DNA from: Rugalucina vietnamica
Lineage: Eukaryota > Mollusca > Bivalvia > Lucinida > Lucinidae
NCBI GenBank assembly: GCA_964017185.1
Contig: OZ024875.1
Coordinates: 50,237,986 to 50,301,985, forward strand
DNA: 64,000 bases
Direction: 5' to 3'
Within the stretch, counting starts at the first letter, position 1; every line of letters starts with the position of its first letter. Of the stretch, positions 38,601 to 42,381 are shown piece by piece. Position numbers and translations under genes: made by a program. Below the pieces are notes generated by a model, which worked only from the letters and a program-made list of their open reading frames with translations, did not search any database and was not told where the DNA came from.

Positions 38601-40420
38601 CCTATGGGGCTATACTGTTTGCCTATGGGGCTATACTGTTTGCCTATGGGGCTATAATGTTTGCCTATGGGGTTATATTGTTTGCCTATGGGGCTATAAT
38701 TTTTGTCTATGGGGCTATACTGTTTGCCTATGGGGCTATACTGTTTGCCTATGGGGCTATAATGTTTGCCTATGGGGCTATACTGTTTGCCTATGGGGCT
38801 ATACTGTTTGCCTATGGGGCTATACTGTTTGTCTATGGGGCTATACTGTTTGCCTATGGGGCTATACTGTTTGCCTATGGGGCTGTACTGTTTGCCTATG
38901 GGGCTATACTGTTTGTCTATGGGGCTATACTGTTTGCCTATGGGGTTATAATGTTTGCCCATGGGGCTATAATTTTTGTCTATGGGGCTATACTGTTTGC
39001 CTATGGGGCTATACTGTTTGCCTATGGGGCTATACTGTTTGCCTATGGGGCTATAATGTTTGCCTATGGGGCTATACTGTTTGCCTAAGGGGCTATACTG
39101 TTTGCCTATGGGGTTCTAAATCTACTTCTGCTTTTTTGTGTCCTCGAGCAAGACACTTTCTGTTTATTAGTATTGGTGTGACTGGGTGTAAAGCCAAAAC
39201 TAAAAACAAATGAGCTTTTTGGTTGTAATAGTCTTGGCTAATCAAGTAGACATCAAATGTCATAAAAATTTTATTAAGATCTACAGGGTTTGCAGTGCCT
39301 TTGTATCTTTAGATGTTTTGTCTTTGCATTTAAGAAACCTAGTTTAAATTCTGAAGGGAAAATTTACAATTACTCATGAATATCTAAATTTCAGCCATTT
39401 ACATATTTATGCCATTTACATATTTATATGATTTTCTTGTGAATAATTTAATGAGTAGTTAAAAACTACAATTGATTTTTTTGTCTTTATATGTGTTACT
39501 TAGTGCGAAGACATTTTGAATCAGGCATGAAGCACATGTCTGCCAAGTTAAAGCCTACAGCAAGCTTCATCATTGAAATTCTGGAAACAAAATAATTTTT
39601 TAGAGTAAATCTTGTCATATTGCCATTTTCAATTGCTTATTTCAATCCATGATATTCTTATTGCAGGTATGAAGGTAGCATACAAACTGTTCCCCGAAGG
39701 TTTTATGACGGGTACCCCTCCCCCTGTTGTCACAGAGACGCCGAGGGCACCGTCAGAAATGCATATGGCAGCGAAGGATCACTTCGACCAATCAGATCTG
39801 GATAATCTCAATATTTACCTTGATTCTCAATTAATGGATAAAAGCTCAGGGAGTAAGTCAAACACCACAACCTTTTTATGACACTATTTTTGGGTCCATG
39901 TCAATTTTCTTATTACCTAGCCATTCTGTGTTCTACTTTAATAGAGTCAAATAAATCGCTTTGTGGGGGGCCTTATTTACAATTATTGTGGGCTAACAGT
40001 GATGTGTTATTTACAAAACCTTGTTATAACAGTGTTAAAAAGAGAGTGAGGTTTTTGATAATAAAGTTCAATGCACTAAGGGGTTGAAAATGTATATTGT
40101 ATGGGTAGTCTGTGTGTTTCTTTGTACTTGCAAGTGTTAAAGCTTTACCGAGTTGTAAAAAATGAATAGTCAGAATTTAAAAAAAAAAAAGTATTGAAAA
40201 TTGAAGATAATATGTACTTGGAATTGACACTAAAACATTGACTTATAATTTAATAAATAAAATCATGATATTTAATTTTGTAACTTCGACGATTTCAGGC
40301 CGATTATCAAAAGCCAGTACAACAGCTAGTAGAATGAGTAATTATTCTTCACGAACATCGAAAGACCAAGCCTCAGTAGCCACGGGGCGAGTGTCGGGAA
40401 GGAAACCTTTCAAACCATGA
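9316..40420 (+). CDS. CEP41: Centrosomal protein 41 (CEP41), complete, 11 coding exons
   Basis: Spliced coding regions: 9316-9354, 9485-9548, 16165-16212, 33015-33076, 34127-34169, 35199-35334, 35624-35769, 36525-36592, 37190-37304, 39667-39852, 40299-40420. All junctions are GT-AG and in phase; the total is 1029 nt, or 342 residues plus TGA (human CEP41 is about 373). Residues 14-70 (PENPKYKNVRSTIDTG, TKYMEKIEDI, YRYKKDEVFKRMKVTTF) match the conserved CEP41 N-terminus. A rhodanese domain spans about 158-252 (CPYLLLDIRDKDAFDQCHI, KIIVIYDEDERLA, NIFLLSGGMKV). The catalytic loop has D/E where active rhodaneses have Cys, so it is probably a non-enzymatic fold. The tail (253-342) is Ser/Thr/Lys-rich. 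In vertebrates CEP41 acts at centrosome and cilium in tubulin glutamylation; the same role is inferred here. Confidence 0.96.
9485..9548 (+). CDS. CEP41: CEP41 exon 2
   Basis: Encodes PLSKKVPENPKYKNVRSTIDT plus one base. Acceptor TTTTTCAG, donor GTAAGC, phase 1 out. PENPKYKNV and the RxxIDTG motif are highly conserved in CEP41. Confidence 0.95.
9678..9803. repeat. 126-bp near-palindromic MITE-like hairpin
   Basis: Arms 9678-9726 (CAGGGGCCTGTATCATCATT...) and 9756-9803 (...AATGATGATACAGGCCCCTG) are near-perfect inverted copies around an AT-rich loop of TATATAGTCTATATA. It sits in CEP41 intron 2. No protein is encoded; a foldback element is the simplest reading. Confidence 0.7.
9834..9902 (+). 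other. Possible tRNA-derived remnant
   Basis: Box A-like TAGCTCAATGG at 9841-9851 and box B-like GTTCACGTCC at 9881-9890 lie at tRNA-like spacing, and GTCA at the start can pair with TGAC near the end. The acceptor stem is incomplete and no sound anticodon arm is seen. It is more likely a decayed tRNA-derived SINE than a working tRNA. Confidence 0.3.
9903..11157. other. CEP41 intron 2, no gene recognised
   Basis: AT-rich intronic sequence. Short open frames on both strands show no domain, repeat homology or splice-coherent structure. Confidence 0.5.
11158..11391 (-). mobile_element. MITE-1 copy 1
   Basis: MITE-1 is the most abundant short element here (18 clear copies, about 230 bp). Termini are GAGCCGCCTCATGGGAAAACC and its inverse, about 20 bp. 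A long central hairpin has arms GATCAGCTTCGCGGT and its complement, flanked by GCGAAAACAAAG. The remainder carries GTCGGACCTGTTCGGAAACC and TTGTACAGGC. Orientation is set by the hairpin side being 5'. This copy has an exact 4-bp duplication AAAT on both sides. Four-base duplications recur in other copies; the superfamily is not resolved and no transposase is present. Confidence 0.9.
11558..11790. repeat. Dispersed repeat with CGCGAAATTTCTC/GGAGAAAC words
   Basis: Rich in repeated TTTCTCGGAGAAAC and TTTCGCG words in both orientations. The left edge (CAGTAAATTAAAAACAACATA) reappears inverted at about 15535-15552, and the right edge (CGCGGAGTTTCTCGG) inverted at 15365-15385, so this and 15362-15552 are two inverted copies of one element. 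The open frame across it is a by-product of the repeat. Confidence 0.6.
12117..12395 (-). mobile_element. MITE-2 copy (GTACCCACAATC family)
   Basis: MITE-2 is a roughly 260-bp family. One end reads CATTACGAAAACTTGCCCATGCA, and the middle is a palindrome of TTCTTATTTTTGCTC, ACATAGATTGTGGGTAC and AGAACCGCCTCGG with their inverse. The other end reads CCCCAGTTTTACTATA...GGGGTATAAGGGGGTATTTA...GACATG. This copy is inverted and its central hairpin has decayed. Confidence 0.75.
13171..13403 (-). mobile_element. MITE-1 copy 2
   Basis: Full length with GAGCCGTCTCGTGAGAAAACC terminus; central hairpin arms AGCTTCGCAG/GCGAAGCT retained. No clear target duplication. Confidence 0.88.
13404..14345. other. 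CEP41 intron 2, nothing recognised
   Basis: AT-rich sequence with a T homopolymer near 13651-13663. No element boundary or gene seen. Confidence 0.45.
14346..14519. mobile_element. CAGG-type inverted-repeat element, 174 bp
   Basis: Starts CAGGGATA and ends TATCCCTG, flanked by exact 6-bp duplications CTACAT (14340-14345 and 14520-14525). The interior repeats the word GGGCCATTTTG and AGGGGCC several times in both orientations. Same architecture as 14838-15095, 18715-19534, 34498-35040 and 36621-36814. Confidence 0.75.
14590..14655. repeat. (AAAT)n microsatellite
   Basis: About 15 AAAT units with a few substitutions, inside a decayed MITE-2 copy. Confidence 0.9.
14838..15095. mobile_element. 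CAGG-type inverted-repeat element, 258 bp
   Basis: Termini CAGGACTTTTTCT and AGAAAAAGCCCTG are inverted, with ATGTA flanking on both sides (14833-14837 and 15096-15100). The interior repeats TTCCCAATT/TTTTCCCAA about ten times. It lies inside a MITE-2 copy, so it is the younger insertion. Confidence 0.8.
15151..15292 (-). mobile_element. MITE-1 copy 3, truncated
   Basis: Retains CCCGACCAGTTCTGACACAAACC, the CTGTACAG segment and ACTATCCGAGTAGCGGAAACA, then breaks off at GGCGCTGATCA in the hairpin. Confidence 0.8.
15362..15552. repeat. Second copy of the CGCGAAATTTCTC repeat
   Basis: Inverted relative to 11558-11790: starts TTTCTCCGAGAAACTCCGCGAA and ends with AACAACATA inverted and TTTACCGGGA. 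Interior diverged. Confidence 0.55.
15560..16164. other. CEP41 intron 2, nothing recognised
   Basis: AT-rich sequence leading to the exon 3 acceptor (CATATACAG). No gene or defined repeat identified. Confidence 0.45.
16165..16212 (+). CDS. CEP41: CEP41 exon 3
   Basis: Encodes (G)ASVTKYMEKIEDIRS plus one base of Asn. Acceptor ATATACAG, donor GTAAGT, phase 1 in and 1 out. TKYMEK(I/L)E is the conserved CEP41 coiled segment. Confidence 0.95.
16734..16966 (+). mobile_element. MITE-1 copy 4
   Basis: Full length, variant termini GAGCCTGTGCATGAGAAAACC. The hairpin GATCAGCTTCACGGT/ACCGCGAAGCTGATC is nearly perfect. Confidence 0.9.
17007..17233 (-). mobile_element. MITE-1 copy 5
   Basis: Retains CCGACTAGGTCCGACACAAACC, a degenerate hairpin (ACTGATCAGCTGTGCAGTTGATC) and GATGAGGCTC at the right end. 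The left terminus is eroded. Confidence 0.82.
18421..19796. mobile_element. Inverted-repeat element with AACGGCAAACTCGAGTGAAA ends
   Basis: Ends 18421-18454 and 19763-19796 are inverted with one mismatch in 34 (ACA[A/G]CCCCTTTCACTCGAG...). Two extra direct copies of ACGGCAAACTCGA(G/C)TGAA lie just inside (about 18583 and 19727). Nested in the 17265-19951 element and itself hosting 18715-19534. Confidence 0.7.
18715..19534. mobile_element. CAGG-type inverted-repeat element, 820 bp
   Basis: Starts CAGGGGTCC and ends GGACCCCTG, flanked by exact ATGCAT duplications (18709-18714 and 19535-19540). Subterminal word repeats: near the left end GGGCGAAAAACTTCGCCCTA and AGCCC/CGCCCTGG, near the right end CTCCCTA repeated four times. 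No transposase seen. Confidence 0.78.
19953..20266. other. CEP41 intron 3, nothing recognised
   Basis: Short AT-rich spacer between two inverted-repeat elements; no gene or repeat identified. Confidence 0.4.
20267..20711 (+). mobile_element. Palindrome-headed element, copy 1
   Basis: Begins with a 137-bp near-perfect palindrome (arms 20267-20309 and 20361-20403, starting GATCAAAAATGATTTT and including ATTCGCTAGGTCCC). A second module is bounded by inverted ATTATTGCATAAA (20408) and TTTATGCAATAA (20700-20711). Two more copies lie at 45161 and 45591. An open frame of 97 codons crosses the module in this copy and a related one in copy 2, but copy 3 lacks it; probably not coding. Confidence 0.8.
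20757..21013 (+). mobile_element. MITE-2 copy
   Basis: TACGAAAACACGCCCATGGAATATA at the left, partial hairpin (ATAGATTGTGTGTACAGGTTCTAACG, ACCCACAATCTATGTTTTGG), then CCAGTTTACTATA and GGGGTATAAGGGG. The GAACCGCCTCGG centre is deleted. Confidence 0.75.
21255..21694 (-). pseudogene. LINE 5' region and endonuclease N-terminus, fragment 1
   Basis: On the - strand a frame contains TGTLNVGTMRGKAREVVETV, matching the start of the apurinic-type endonuclease domain of non-LTR retrotransposons (annotated 'craniofacial development protein 2-like' in many animals: xTLNVGTMxGK). The frame then loses similarity, so the domain is broken after about 40 residues. Upstream 5' UTR sequence continues at 24308-24530, split off by element D. 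A 129-codon frame here is not a host gene. Confidence 0.65.
21695..24307. mobile_element. Helitron-like element D (about 466-bp core units)
   Basis: 5' AGCTCACCTGAGCCGAAGG hairpin with GGTGAGCT, then CCGT/CGTC microsatellite (21748-21790). Five tandem units of about 466 bp follow (words TTCAAAGATCTTCTTCTCTG, ACATGACCAAGATGGCCGCC, TTGACCTATTTTACGGCAAGG). The 3' end is the palindrome AGGACCAATGGTCCT plus CTGG (CTRR). Left flank TTTT and right flank TTT fit T|T insertion. Ends match element C but the core differs. It splits a LINE fragment. Confidence 0.8.
24308..24530 (-). pseudogene. LINE 5' untranslated fragment 2
   Basis: Continues the LINE fragment at 21255-21694 across element D: on the - strand it carries GTGGTCCTCCGTAGGAGC and GTGCCAACCTTGGAGCACAC. 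Assigned as LINE 5' UTR by colinearity with the endonuclease fragment; inference. Confidence 0.45.
24655..25460. repeat. Composite inverted repeat with MITE-2 pieces
   Basis: TTAAAGCCAGATGTAC near 24699 is inverted as GTACATCTGGCTTTAA near 25378 and 25416. MITE-2 words occur at both ends (CACCCCAGTCTTATTACATA, AGGGGGTATTCATTTCATTGACATG) and at 24893 (TATTTTTGCTCAAAATATAGAC). The inside includes GTCGAAACGTCATTTTACG-type words repeated at 24749-24810. It appears to be a MITE-2 copy enlarged by insertion. Confidence 0.45.
25364..25439 (+). repeat. Perfect 38-bp tandem duplication
   Basis: TGAGGTCAATTACGTACATC...GGGGGTATT occurs at 25364-25401 and again directly at 25402-25439 without a mismatch. 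Confidence 0.95.
25905..26118 (+). repeat. 29-bp minisatellite
   Basis: About seven imperfect copies of TCTGATTTCAAATTGGAACT plus TTA(C/T)ACCAG, in CEP41 intron 3. Drift between units is moderate. Confidence 0.85.
26119..26923. other. CEP41 intron 3, nothing recognised
   Basis: AT-rich, no conserved frame or recognisable repeat. Confidence 0.45.
26924..27195 (+). mobile_element. MITE-2, best-preserved copy
   Basis: CATTACGAAAACTTGCCCATG end, a roughly 106-bp palindrome (27009-27114) centred on AGAACCGCCTCGGTGAGGCG, then GGTATACCCCTGCATACCCC, TATAAAAGTGGGGTATAAGG and CACGGACATG. Used as the family reference. Confidence 0.85.
27273..27506 (-). mobile_element. MITE-1 copy 6
   Basis: Full length, hairpin AGCTTCGCGGT/ACTGCGAAGCT intact, exact ATTT duplication on both sides. 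Confidence 0.92.
27507..28141. other. CEP41 intron 3, nothing recognised
   Basis: AT-rich spacer between two MITE-1 copies; no gene seen. Confidence 0.45.
28142..28376 (-). mobile_element. MITE-1 copy 7
   Basis: Full length with the GAGCCTGTGC terminal variant shared with copy 4; exact ATAT duplication on both sides; near-perfect central hairpin. Confidence 0.92.
28675..28819 (+). CDS. Candidate first exon of an unknown nested gene
   Basis: ATG-initiated frame of 48 codons ending at a good donor (AAAG|GTGAGG), phase 1. It encodes MPKKGNPTASDSNFHEPPPP, then LRPKIFREHRLKLWDILGDA, then DKPRNKIK. It is not part of any repeat family seen in the window. Composition looks protein-like, with a proline run then an amphipathic LKLWDIL segment. 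It joins in phase to an acceptor at 31880. I do not recognise the family. It could also be chance or a decayed exon. Confidence 0.35.
28950..29082 (+). mobile_element. MITE-2 partial copy
   Basis: GAGTACCCACAATCTATGTTTTGG, AATAAGAAAAAT, CCAGTTTTATTGTATAAAAG and GTGGGGTTTAAC preserved; left half lost. Confidence 0.75.
29106..29325 (-). repeat. tRNA-derived SINE
   Basis: On the - strand, box A TGGCACAGTGG (29313-29323) and box B GGTTTGATTCC (29275-29285) are at RNA polymerase III spacing, followed by about 150 bp of non-tRNA body. The acceptor stem is absent, as expected for a SINE. Confidence 0.7.
29560..30099. other. CEP41 intron 3, nothing recognised
   Basis: AT-rich sequence without supported features. 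Confidence 0.4.
30100..30252 (+). repeat. LINE 3' tail fragment
   Basis: TTGTATTTGGCAATCTGAATAAAG followed by ATTGAATTGAAT, the short ATTGA tandem tail that terminates many CR1/L2-type LINE copies. Only the 3' untranslated part is present. Confidence 0.5.
30820..31082 (+). repeat. tRNA-derived SINE
   Basis: Box A TGGCCTAGTGG at 30830-30840 followed by TTAAGAGCG; the box B region near 30895-30920 is degenerate. The body carries GGTGTGCCAGGTGATTTTT, GGCCTGTCCCATATGAGC and AACCTTGAAAGGGAT, ending in GATAAAGATAAATAGACAAA. Confidence 0.65.
31276..31472 (-). mobile_element. MITE-1 copy 8, internally deleted
   Basis: 197 bp. The second hairpin arm and flank are missing (sequence jumps from TTCGCAGTTACTG to AAAATCTGGTTTTCTC). 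Exact AATT duplication on both sides. Confidence 0.88.
31881..32100 (+). CDS. Candidate second exon of the unknown nested gene
   Basis: Acceptor ACCATTATAG ends at 31880. Joined to the phase-1 donor at 28819, the frame reads E-MFVRLRQNELTRSRGGVRDA, SRGLYPVISKEAVLRNKERG and PEHAWLTNSKLKHLLRL, staying open until it enters MITE-1 copy 9 at 32101. An internal GGGG|GTAAGA donor at about 31930 could instead end the exon early. No family recognised; the polypyrimidine tract is weak. Treat as hypothesis. Confidence 0.3.
32101..32335 (-). mobile_element. MITE-1 copy 9
   Basis: Full length, GAGCCGCGACGCGAGAAAACC terminus; hairpin AGCTTCGCGGTTACCGCGAA perfect; exact ATTT duplication. Confidence 0.92.
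32744..32960 (-). mobile_element. MITE-2 copy just upstream of CEP41 exon 4
   Basis: Inverted copy: CCCCTTATGCCCCACTTTTA, ACTGGGGTATGTAGGGG, TATTTTTGCTCCAAAAC and the palindrome GTACACGTTAGAAC...GTTCTAACGTGTAC. Ends about 55 bp before exon 4. Confidence 0.78.
33015..33076 (+). CDS. CEP41: CEP41 exon 4
   Basis: Encodes (N)YRYKKDEVFKRMKVTTFVQL. Acceptor TTTTTCCAG with a long pyrimidine tract, donor GTAAGT, phase 1 in and 0 out. The YRYKKDE(L/V)FKR(L/M)KVTTF block is nearly invariant in CEP41. Confidence 0.97.
33110..33187. repeat. Short fragment of the Penelope-like element 3' region
   Basis: GTCCAGGAATACA, TCTAAAATCCCA and AGACACCAAGCATGAAAGA match words in the 40508-40640 and 49215-49260 fragments. 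Confidence 0.4.
33638..33834. mobile_element. MITE-like element with TACTGTAAATTCGG ends
   Basis: TACTGTAAATTCGGAAATTTT at the left and CCGGAAAATTAAGTCCTCGC followed by GTACAGTTA at the right are imperfectly inverted. The interior has TTTGCGAATTTTT and GAATTCGCAAG. In CEP41 intron 4. Confidence 0.55.
33873..34106 (+). mobile_element. MITE-1 copy 10, abutting CEP41 exon 5
   Basis: Full length with exact ATTT duplication and perfect hairpin (AGCTTCGCGGTAACCGCGAA). Its right end lies 20 bp before the exon 5 start at 34127, so the branch point of this acceptor must be inside or at the edge of the element. Confidence 0.93.
34127..34169 (+). CDS. CEP41: CEP41 exon 5
   Basis: Encodes VIQVAEYDSHLGPV plus one base. 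VIQVA matches the conserved QLVIQVA of vertebrate CEP41. Acceptor CTGTTTCAG, donor GTAAGT, phase 0 in and 1 out. Confidence 0.96.
34498..35040. mobile_element. CAGG-type inverted-repeat element, 543 bp, in CEP41 intron 5
   Basis: Starts CAGGCCTAGAAATTTTT and ends AAATTTTTCTAGGCCTG-like (TTTTTCTAGGCCTG), flanked by exact ATGATG duplications (34492-34497, 35041-35046). Near both ends the words ACTCGTCC, CACTCGCCCT and GGGCGAG recur; the centre is unrelated AT-rich sequence. Confidence 0.82.
35199..35334 (+). CDS. CEP41: CEP41 exon 6
   Basis: Encodes (D)NGDFRPDTADMEIQRIQGG, RRGSPALTEGDYGAPAQ and DTARSTLQ plus two bases of Gly. Acceptor TCCACTAG, donor GTAAGG. A low-complexity linker like that of vertebrate CEP41, which also ends in RSTLQ(S/G)V. 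Confidence 0.95.
35546..35605. repeat. Eroded MITE-1 fragment
   Basis: GCCATGTCATGAGAAAACTG and TTTTTGCACATGCAAGTTG resemble one MITE-1 end; too short to orient firmly. Confidence 0.4.
35624..35769 (+). CDS. CEP41: CEP41 exon 7 (start of rhodanese domain)
   Basis: Encodes VIKGQGELDRQDYHNSSQTT, ESRALDGCPYLLLDIRDKDA and FDQCHIIT. CPYLLLDIRDKDAFDQCHI is the rhodanese entry (vertebrate: CPFLLLDVRDRDSYQQCHI). Acceptor TTTTCCAG, donor GTACGA, phase 2 in and 1 out. Confidence 0.97.
35779..36001 (+). mobile_element. MITE-1 copy 11, abutting CEP41 exon 7 donor
   Basis: Diverged full-length copy starting 10 bases after the last base of exon 7, leaving only GTACGATAT of original intron at the donor. 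Hairpin AGCTTCGCAGTAACTGCGAA present; ends GACGTGGCAC. Confidence 0.88.
36029..36060 (+). repeat. Poly(C) tract
   Basis: About 18 C in a row within a C-rich run (CCCCTCCCCC...ACCCC) in intron 7. Confidence 0.95.
36525..36592 (+). CDS. CEP41: CEP41 exon 8
   Basis: Encodes (A)KNYPSAMLSRAVNYETKEML, then AF. Acceptor CTATTTTCAG, donor GTATCC (weak), phase 1 in and 0 out. Aligns with AYSYPIATLSRTMNPYS of the vertebrate rhodanese domain. Confidence 0.93.
36621..36814. mobile_element. CAGG-type inverted-repeat element, 194 bp, in intron 8
   Basis: Starts CAGGGAGTAACC and ends GGTTGAACCCTG, flanked by GTACA on both sides (36616-36620, 36815-36819). The interior repeats CTCCCTA/GGGAGAA and TCTCTC words, as does the right end of 18715-19534. 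It lies 29 bp downstream of the exon 8 donor. Confidence 0.75.
37190..37304 (+). CDS. CEP41: CEP41 exon 9 (rhodanese active-site loop)
   Basis: Encodes KNQPGKIIVIYDEDERLAPM, then CASTLVERMYDNIFLLSG. The loop after IVIY is DEDERLA; an active sulfurtransferase would have Cys at its start. Acceptor TTATCTCAG, donor GTAGGT, phase 0 in and 1 out. Confidence 0.97.
37390..37489 (+). repeat. Dispersed-element segment at the left edge of the minisatellite
   Basis: TATCAGGAGTGATTT, then GTGACGTCACATTCTGCAGC GTCACATCTGGGGCTATACT. The same order occurs inverted at 43500-43700 (AATCACTCCTGATTACAC, GACGCCG...CGGCGTCCCATCTGGGGC), marking both as copies of one element. Confidence 0.65.
37490..39113 (+). repeat. 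21-bp minisatellite, about 77 copies, in CEP41 intron 9
   Basis: Unit GGGGCTATACTGTTTGCCTA plus T, repeated with few variants (ATAATG, ATAATTTTTGTCTAT, GGGGTTATA). Because 21 is divisible by 3, frames stay open on both strands for about 500 codons (YGAILFA on +, SPIGKQY on -). It lies wholly within the intron between exons 9 and 10 and has no start context or splice links, so it is not read as coding. Variant units recur in blocks, suggesting growth by segmental duplication. Confidence 0.97.
39114..39503. other. CEP41 intron 9, nothing recognised
   Basis: AT-rich sequence ending in a T-rich tract (39475-39503) that forms a good acceptor, see next entry. Confidence 0.45.
39504..39595 (+). CDS. 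Possible alternative 3' terminal exon of CEP41
   Basis: A strong polypyrimidine tract (TTTTTTTGTCTTTATATG) and TTACTTAG precede a frame in phase with the exon 9 donor: (V)RRHFESGMKHMSAKLKPTA, then SFIIEILETK and TAA. Used in place of exon 10 it would truncate the protein right after the rhodanese loop. There is no expression evidence, and GMKHMSAKL only loosely resembles GMKVAYKLF of exon 10. Confidence 0.25.
39667..39852 (+). CDS. CEP41: CEP41 exon 10
   Basis: Encodes (G)MKVAYKLFPEGFMTGTPPPV, VTETPRAPSEMHMAAKDHFD and QSDLDNLNIYLDSQLMDKSS, then G. MKV..KFPEG(F/L)xTG closes the rhodanese domain. Acceptor TTATTGCAG, donor GTAAGT, phase 1 in and out. Confidence 0.96.
40299..40420 (+). CDS. CEP41: CEP41 exon 11 and stop
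   Basis: Encodes (S)RLSKASTTASRMSNYSSRTS, KDQASVATGRVSGRKPFKP and TGA. Acceptor CGATTTCAG. Like the vertebrate C-terminus it is Ser-rich and ends in a basic Lys-Pro motif (vertebrate GKPWK). No AATAAA occurs close after the stop; the first clear ones are near 40693 and 41463. Confidence 0.95.
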
Positions 40421-40507
40421 TATAAACATCATCAATGATGACATATTTATTTATTTATACAGTAAGTAGTTTCAGTTGGTCTATATCTTGTGTAAAGTAA
40501 GAATAGA

Positions 40508-40650
40508 AGGTCCAGGAATTGATACAGTCAAATTTAAAATCCCAACCCAGACACCAGGTGGGAAAGAAATGACAGAGAAAACATGAAATTAATCACAGTA
40601 GAACCATCTTTGAATGGCCAGTAAAGAAACTACTCAAGGGCTTAAATCAA
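40508..40650. repeat. Penelope-like element 3'-region fragment
   Basis: GTCCAGGAATTGATAC, ACCCAGACACCAGGTGGGAAAG and TTGAATGGCCAGTAAAGAAA match fragments at 49215-49450, 51190-51400 and 55000-55300. Confidence 0.5.
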
Positions 40651-40827
40651 GAAAATATCATAGAATCTAGCATTTGAAAAGAAATCACAAAAAATAAAAT
40701 GGCGCATTTCCAAAGTGTGTCAGTTTATAAAAGACAAAACTTTATTGATAAAAAAACAACTTTTTAGCTCTTCCTATAATTTGTCTGTAAATTATGTAAG
40801 CACTTTACCATGTAAACTCTTATTAAT

Positions 40828-41059
40828 GAGCCACCGTATCAGAAAACCAACAATTTATATATTCGAAAACAGGTGCAGACCAGCCTAGTGGTAACCGCAA
40901 AGCTGATCAGCACATTTGTTTTTGCTTCACAGATAGTACAATTCCTCTTCTTCTTAAATCCAAAATTTAAAGCTTCTAGCCTGCTTCTGTGACTGTACAG
41001 GCTGGTTTGTGTTGACCAGGTCGGAAACCCAGATTGTTGGTTTTCTCATACAAAGGCTC
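40828..41059 (+). mobile_element. MITE-1 copy 12
   Basis: Full length but diverged; hairpin decayed on one arm (CCAGCCTAGTGGTAACC). Confidence 0.85.
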
Positions 41060-41811
41060 ATTCAATACAACAGACAAGTTGTGTGTTGAAGGTTTACTGG
41101 ACTACTATAAGATTAAGCTGGTGCAGCTTTTCATAAACCAAACAACTTCCAAGTTTAGTTCCTCAAAACTTTACAACATCATGCCAAAAGCTGACATTAC
41201 TTATTTGCCTGTCACATTATTTGTATATTTCAGAATGCACGTCTCATCAAAGATGGTGTTCCGATTCATCTACATGTGATACTTACAAATCAGCTCATGT
41301 GATAATGAACTTTCTTCTTCCTAACTCGCTTCTTAAAACTTACATGTGGAGGCATCTAGACCATTGGGGCTATTAAACATTTCATTTTCAACTCTACTAG
41401 GCACTTATAAAGGAGCAGATAATCATAAATGACGAACTTTGATGATTAAATTGTAAAATTTCAATAAATAATGGCTATGTTAATAGCTATATGATGGAGA
41501 AAAATAACATGCTCATTTGAATTGAGAATGCTGGGTGTCAGATTTATCATGCTATCATACTAAATGAATAAGTTTTAAGTTCAAATGAATCATCATGGGG
41601 ATGGGGAACTTTGATAGAATTTATGAAGCATGTCTGGTAATAATTGAAATGATATGAATGTTCTCCTGCTAATAGTTTGTGTGCATTTTTGCTACACTGT
41701 GTTCTTTCTGTAAAAAAGATCTCTAATCTATATCTCTGTACAAAGTACAGCCTGTAAAAAGTACTACATAATTTAAAATTTTTGCAGAGTCTTTAGGGTT
41801 TCTGATTATAT
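41060..41811. other. Possible CEP41 3' UTR or intergenic
   Basis: AT-rich, with AATAAA at about 41463. No gene recognised; the CEP41 3' end cannot be fixed from sequence. Confidence 0.35.
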
Positions 41812-42050
41812 GAGCCGCGACGCGAAAAGAAAAAACGGTTTTCAGGGTTTTCGACCAGGTCTGACACAAACCGATGTGTACAACCACAGAGGATGGCTAG
41901 AGGCTGGAAATTTTTGATTTAGAAAGAAAAGGAATTGTAATATCCGTGTAGCGAAAACAAAGACGCTGATCAGCTTCGCAGTTACTGTGAAGCTGATCTG
42001 CGCCTTTGTTTTCGCCTATGCAAATTGTTGGTTTTCTCATGCAAAGGTTC
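41812..42050 (-). mobile_element. MITE-1 copy 13
   Basis: Full length, hairpin AGCTTCGCAGTTACTGTGAA with one mismatch; right terminus altered to AAAGGTTC. Confidence 0.87.
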
Positions 42051-42073
42051 AATATAAGACAACCTGGCACCGA

Positions 42074-42296
42074 GGCTATAGAACTTTTTCATGCACAACT
42101 CAGCTTAGACTACAGTTTATCCTGCTCATTTGTCAGCATTTTGACATTTATAGCAGGATAAATTGCAGGTTTTGGTGATTTAAACTGGAAATTTCAATTT
42201 ATTTTGGCTATTTCAATACTTATAAACAGACAATGTAAATTTTAGTCTCAGCTAAGTTGAGCATGAAAAAAAGTTTTTAAATCTCGAGACTAGTTT
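42074..42296. mobile_element. MITE-3 copy 1
   Basis: Ends GGCTATAGAACTTTTTCATG and CATGAAAAAAAGTTTTTAAAT inverted, with CAACTCAGCTTAGAC/GTCTCAGCTAAGTTG subterminal. The centre has TTTATCCTGCTCA...AGCAGGATAAA. Same family as 43128-43366 but with a decayed central palindrome. Confidence 0.75.
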
Positions 42297-42381
42297 GGCA
42301 TTGATGCTTTGTTGCTCTGATAGTTTCTCCTACTCCAAAATTCAAATCTGACCATGGTCACTGCTCAGTGCTGCAAACAAT

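Noticed and set aside
37418-38962. 514-codon - strand frame (SPIGKQY repeats) as a repeat-protein gene
   Set aside because: It is produced by a 21-bp minisatellite inside CEP41 intron 9; the opposite strand is equally open, and no start context or splice link exists.
37586-39088. 500-codon + strand frame (YGAILFA repeats) as a membrane protein
   Set aside because: Same minisatellite; hydrophobicity follows from the unit sequence.
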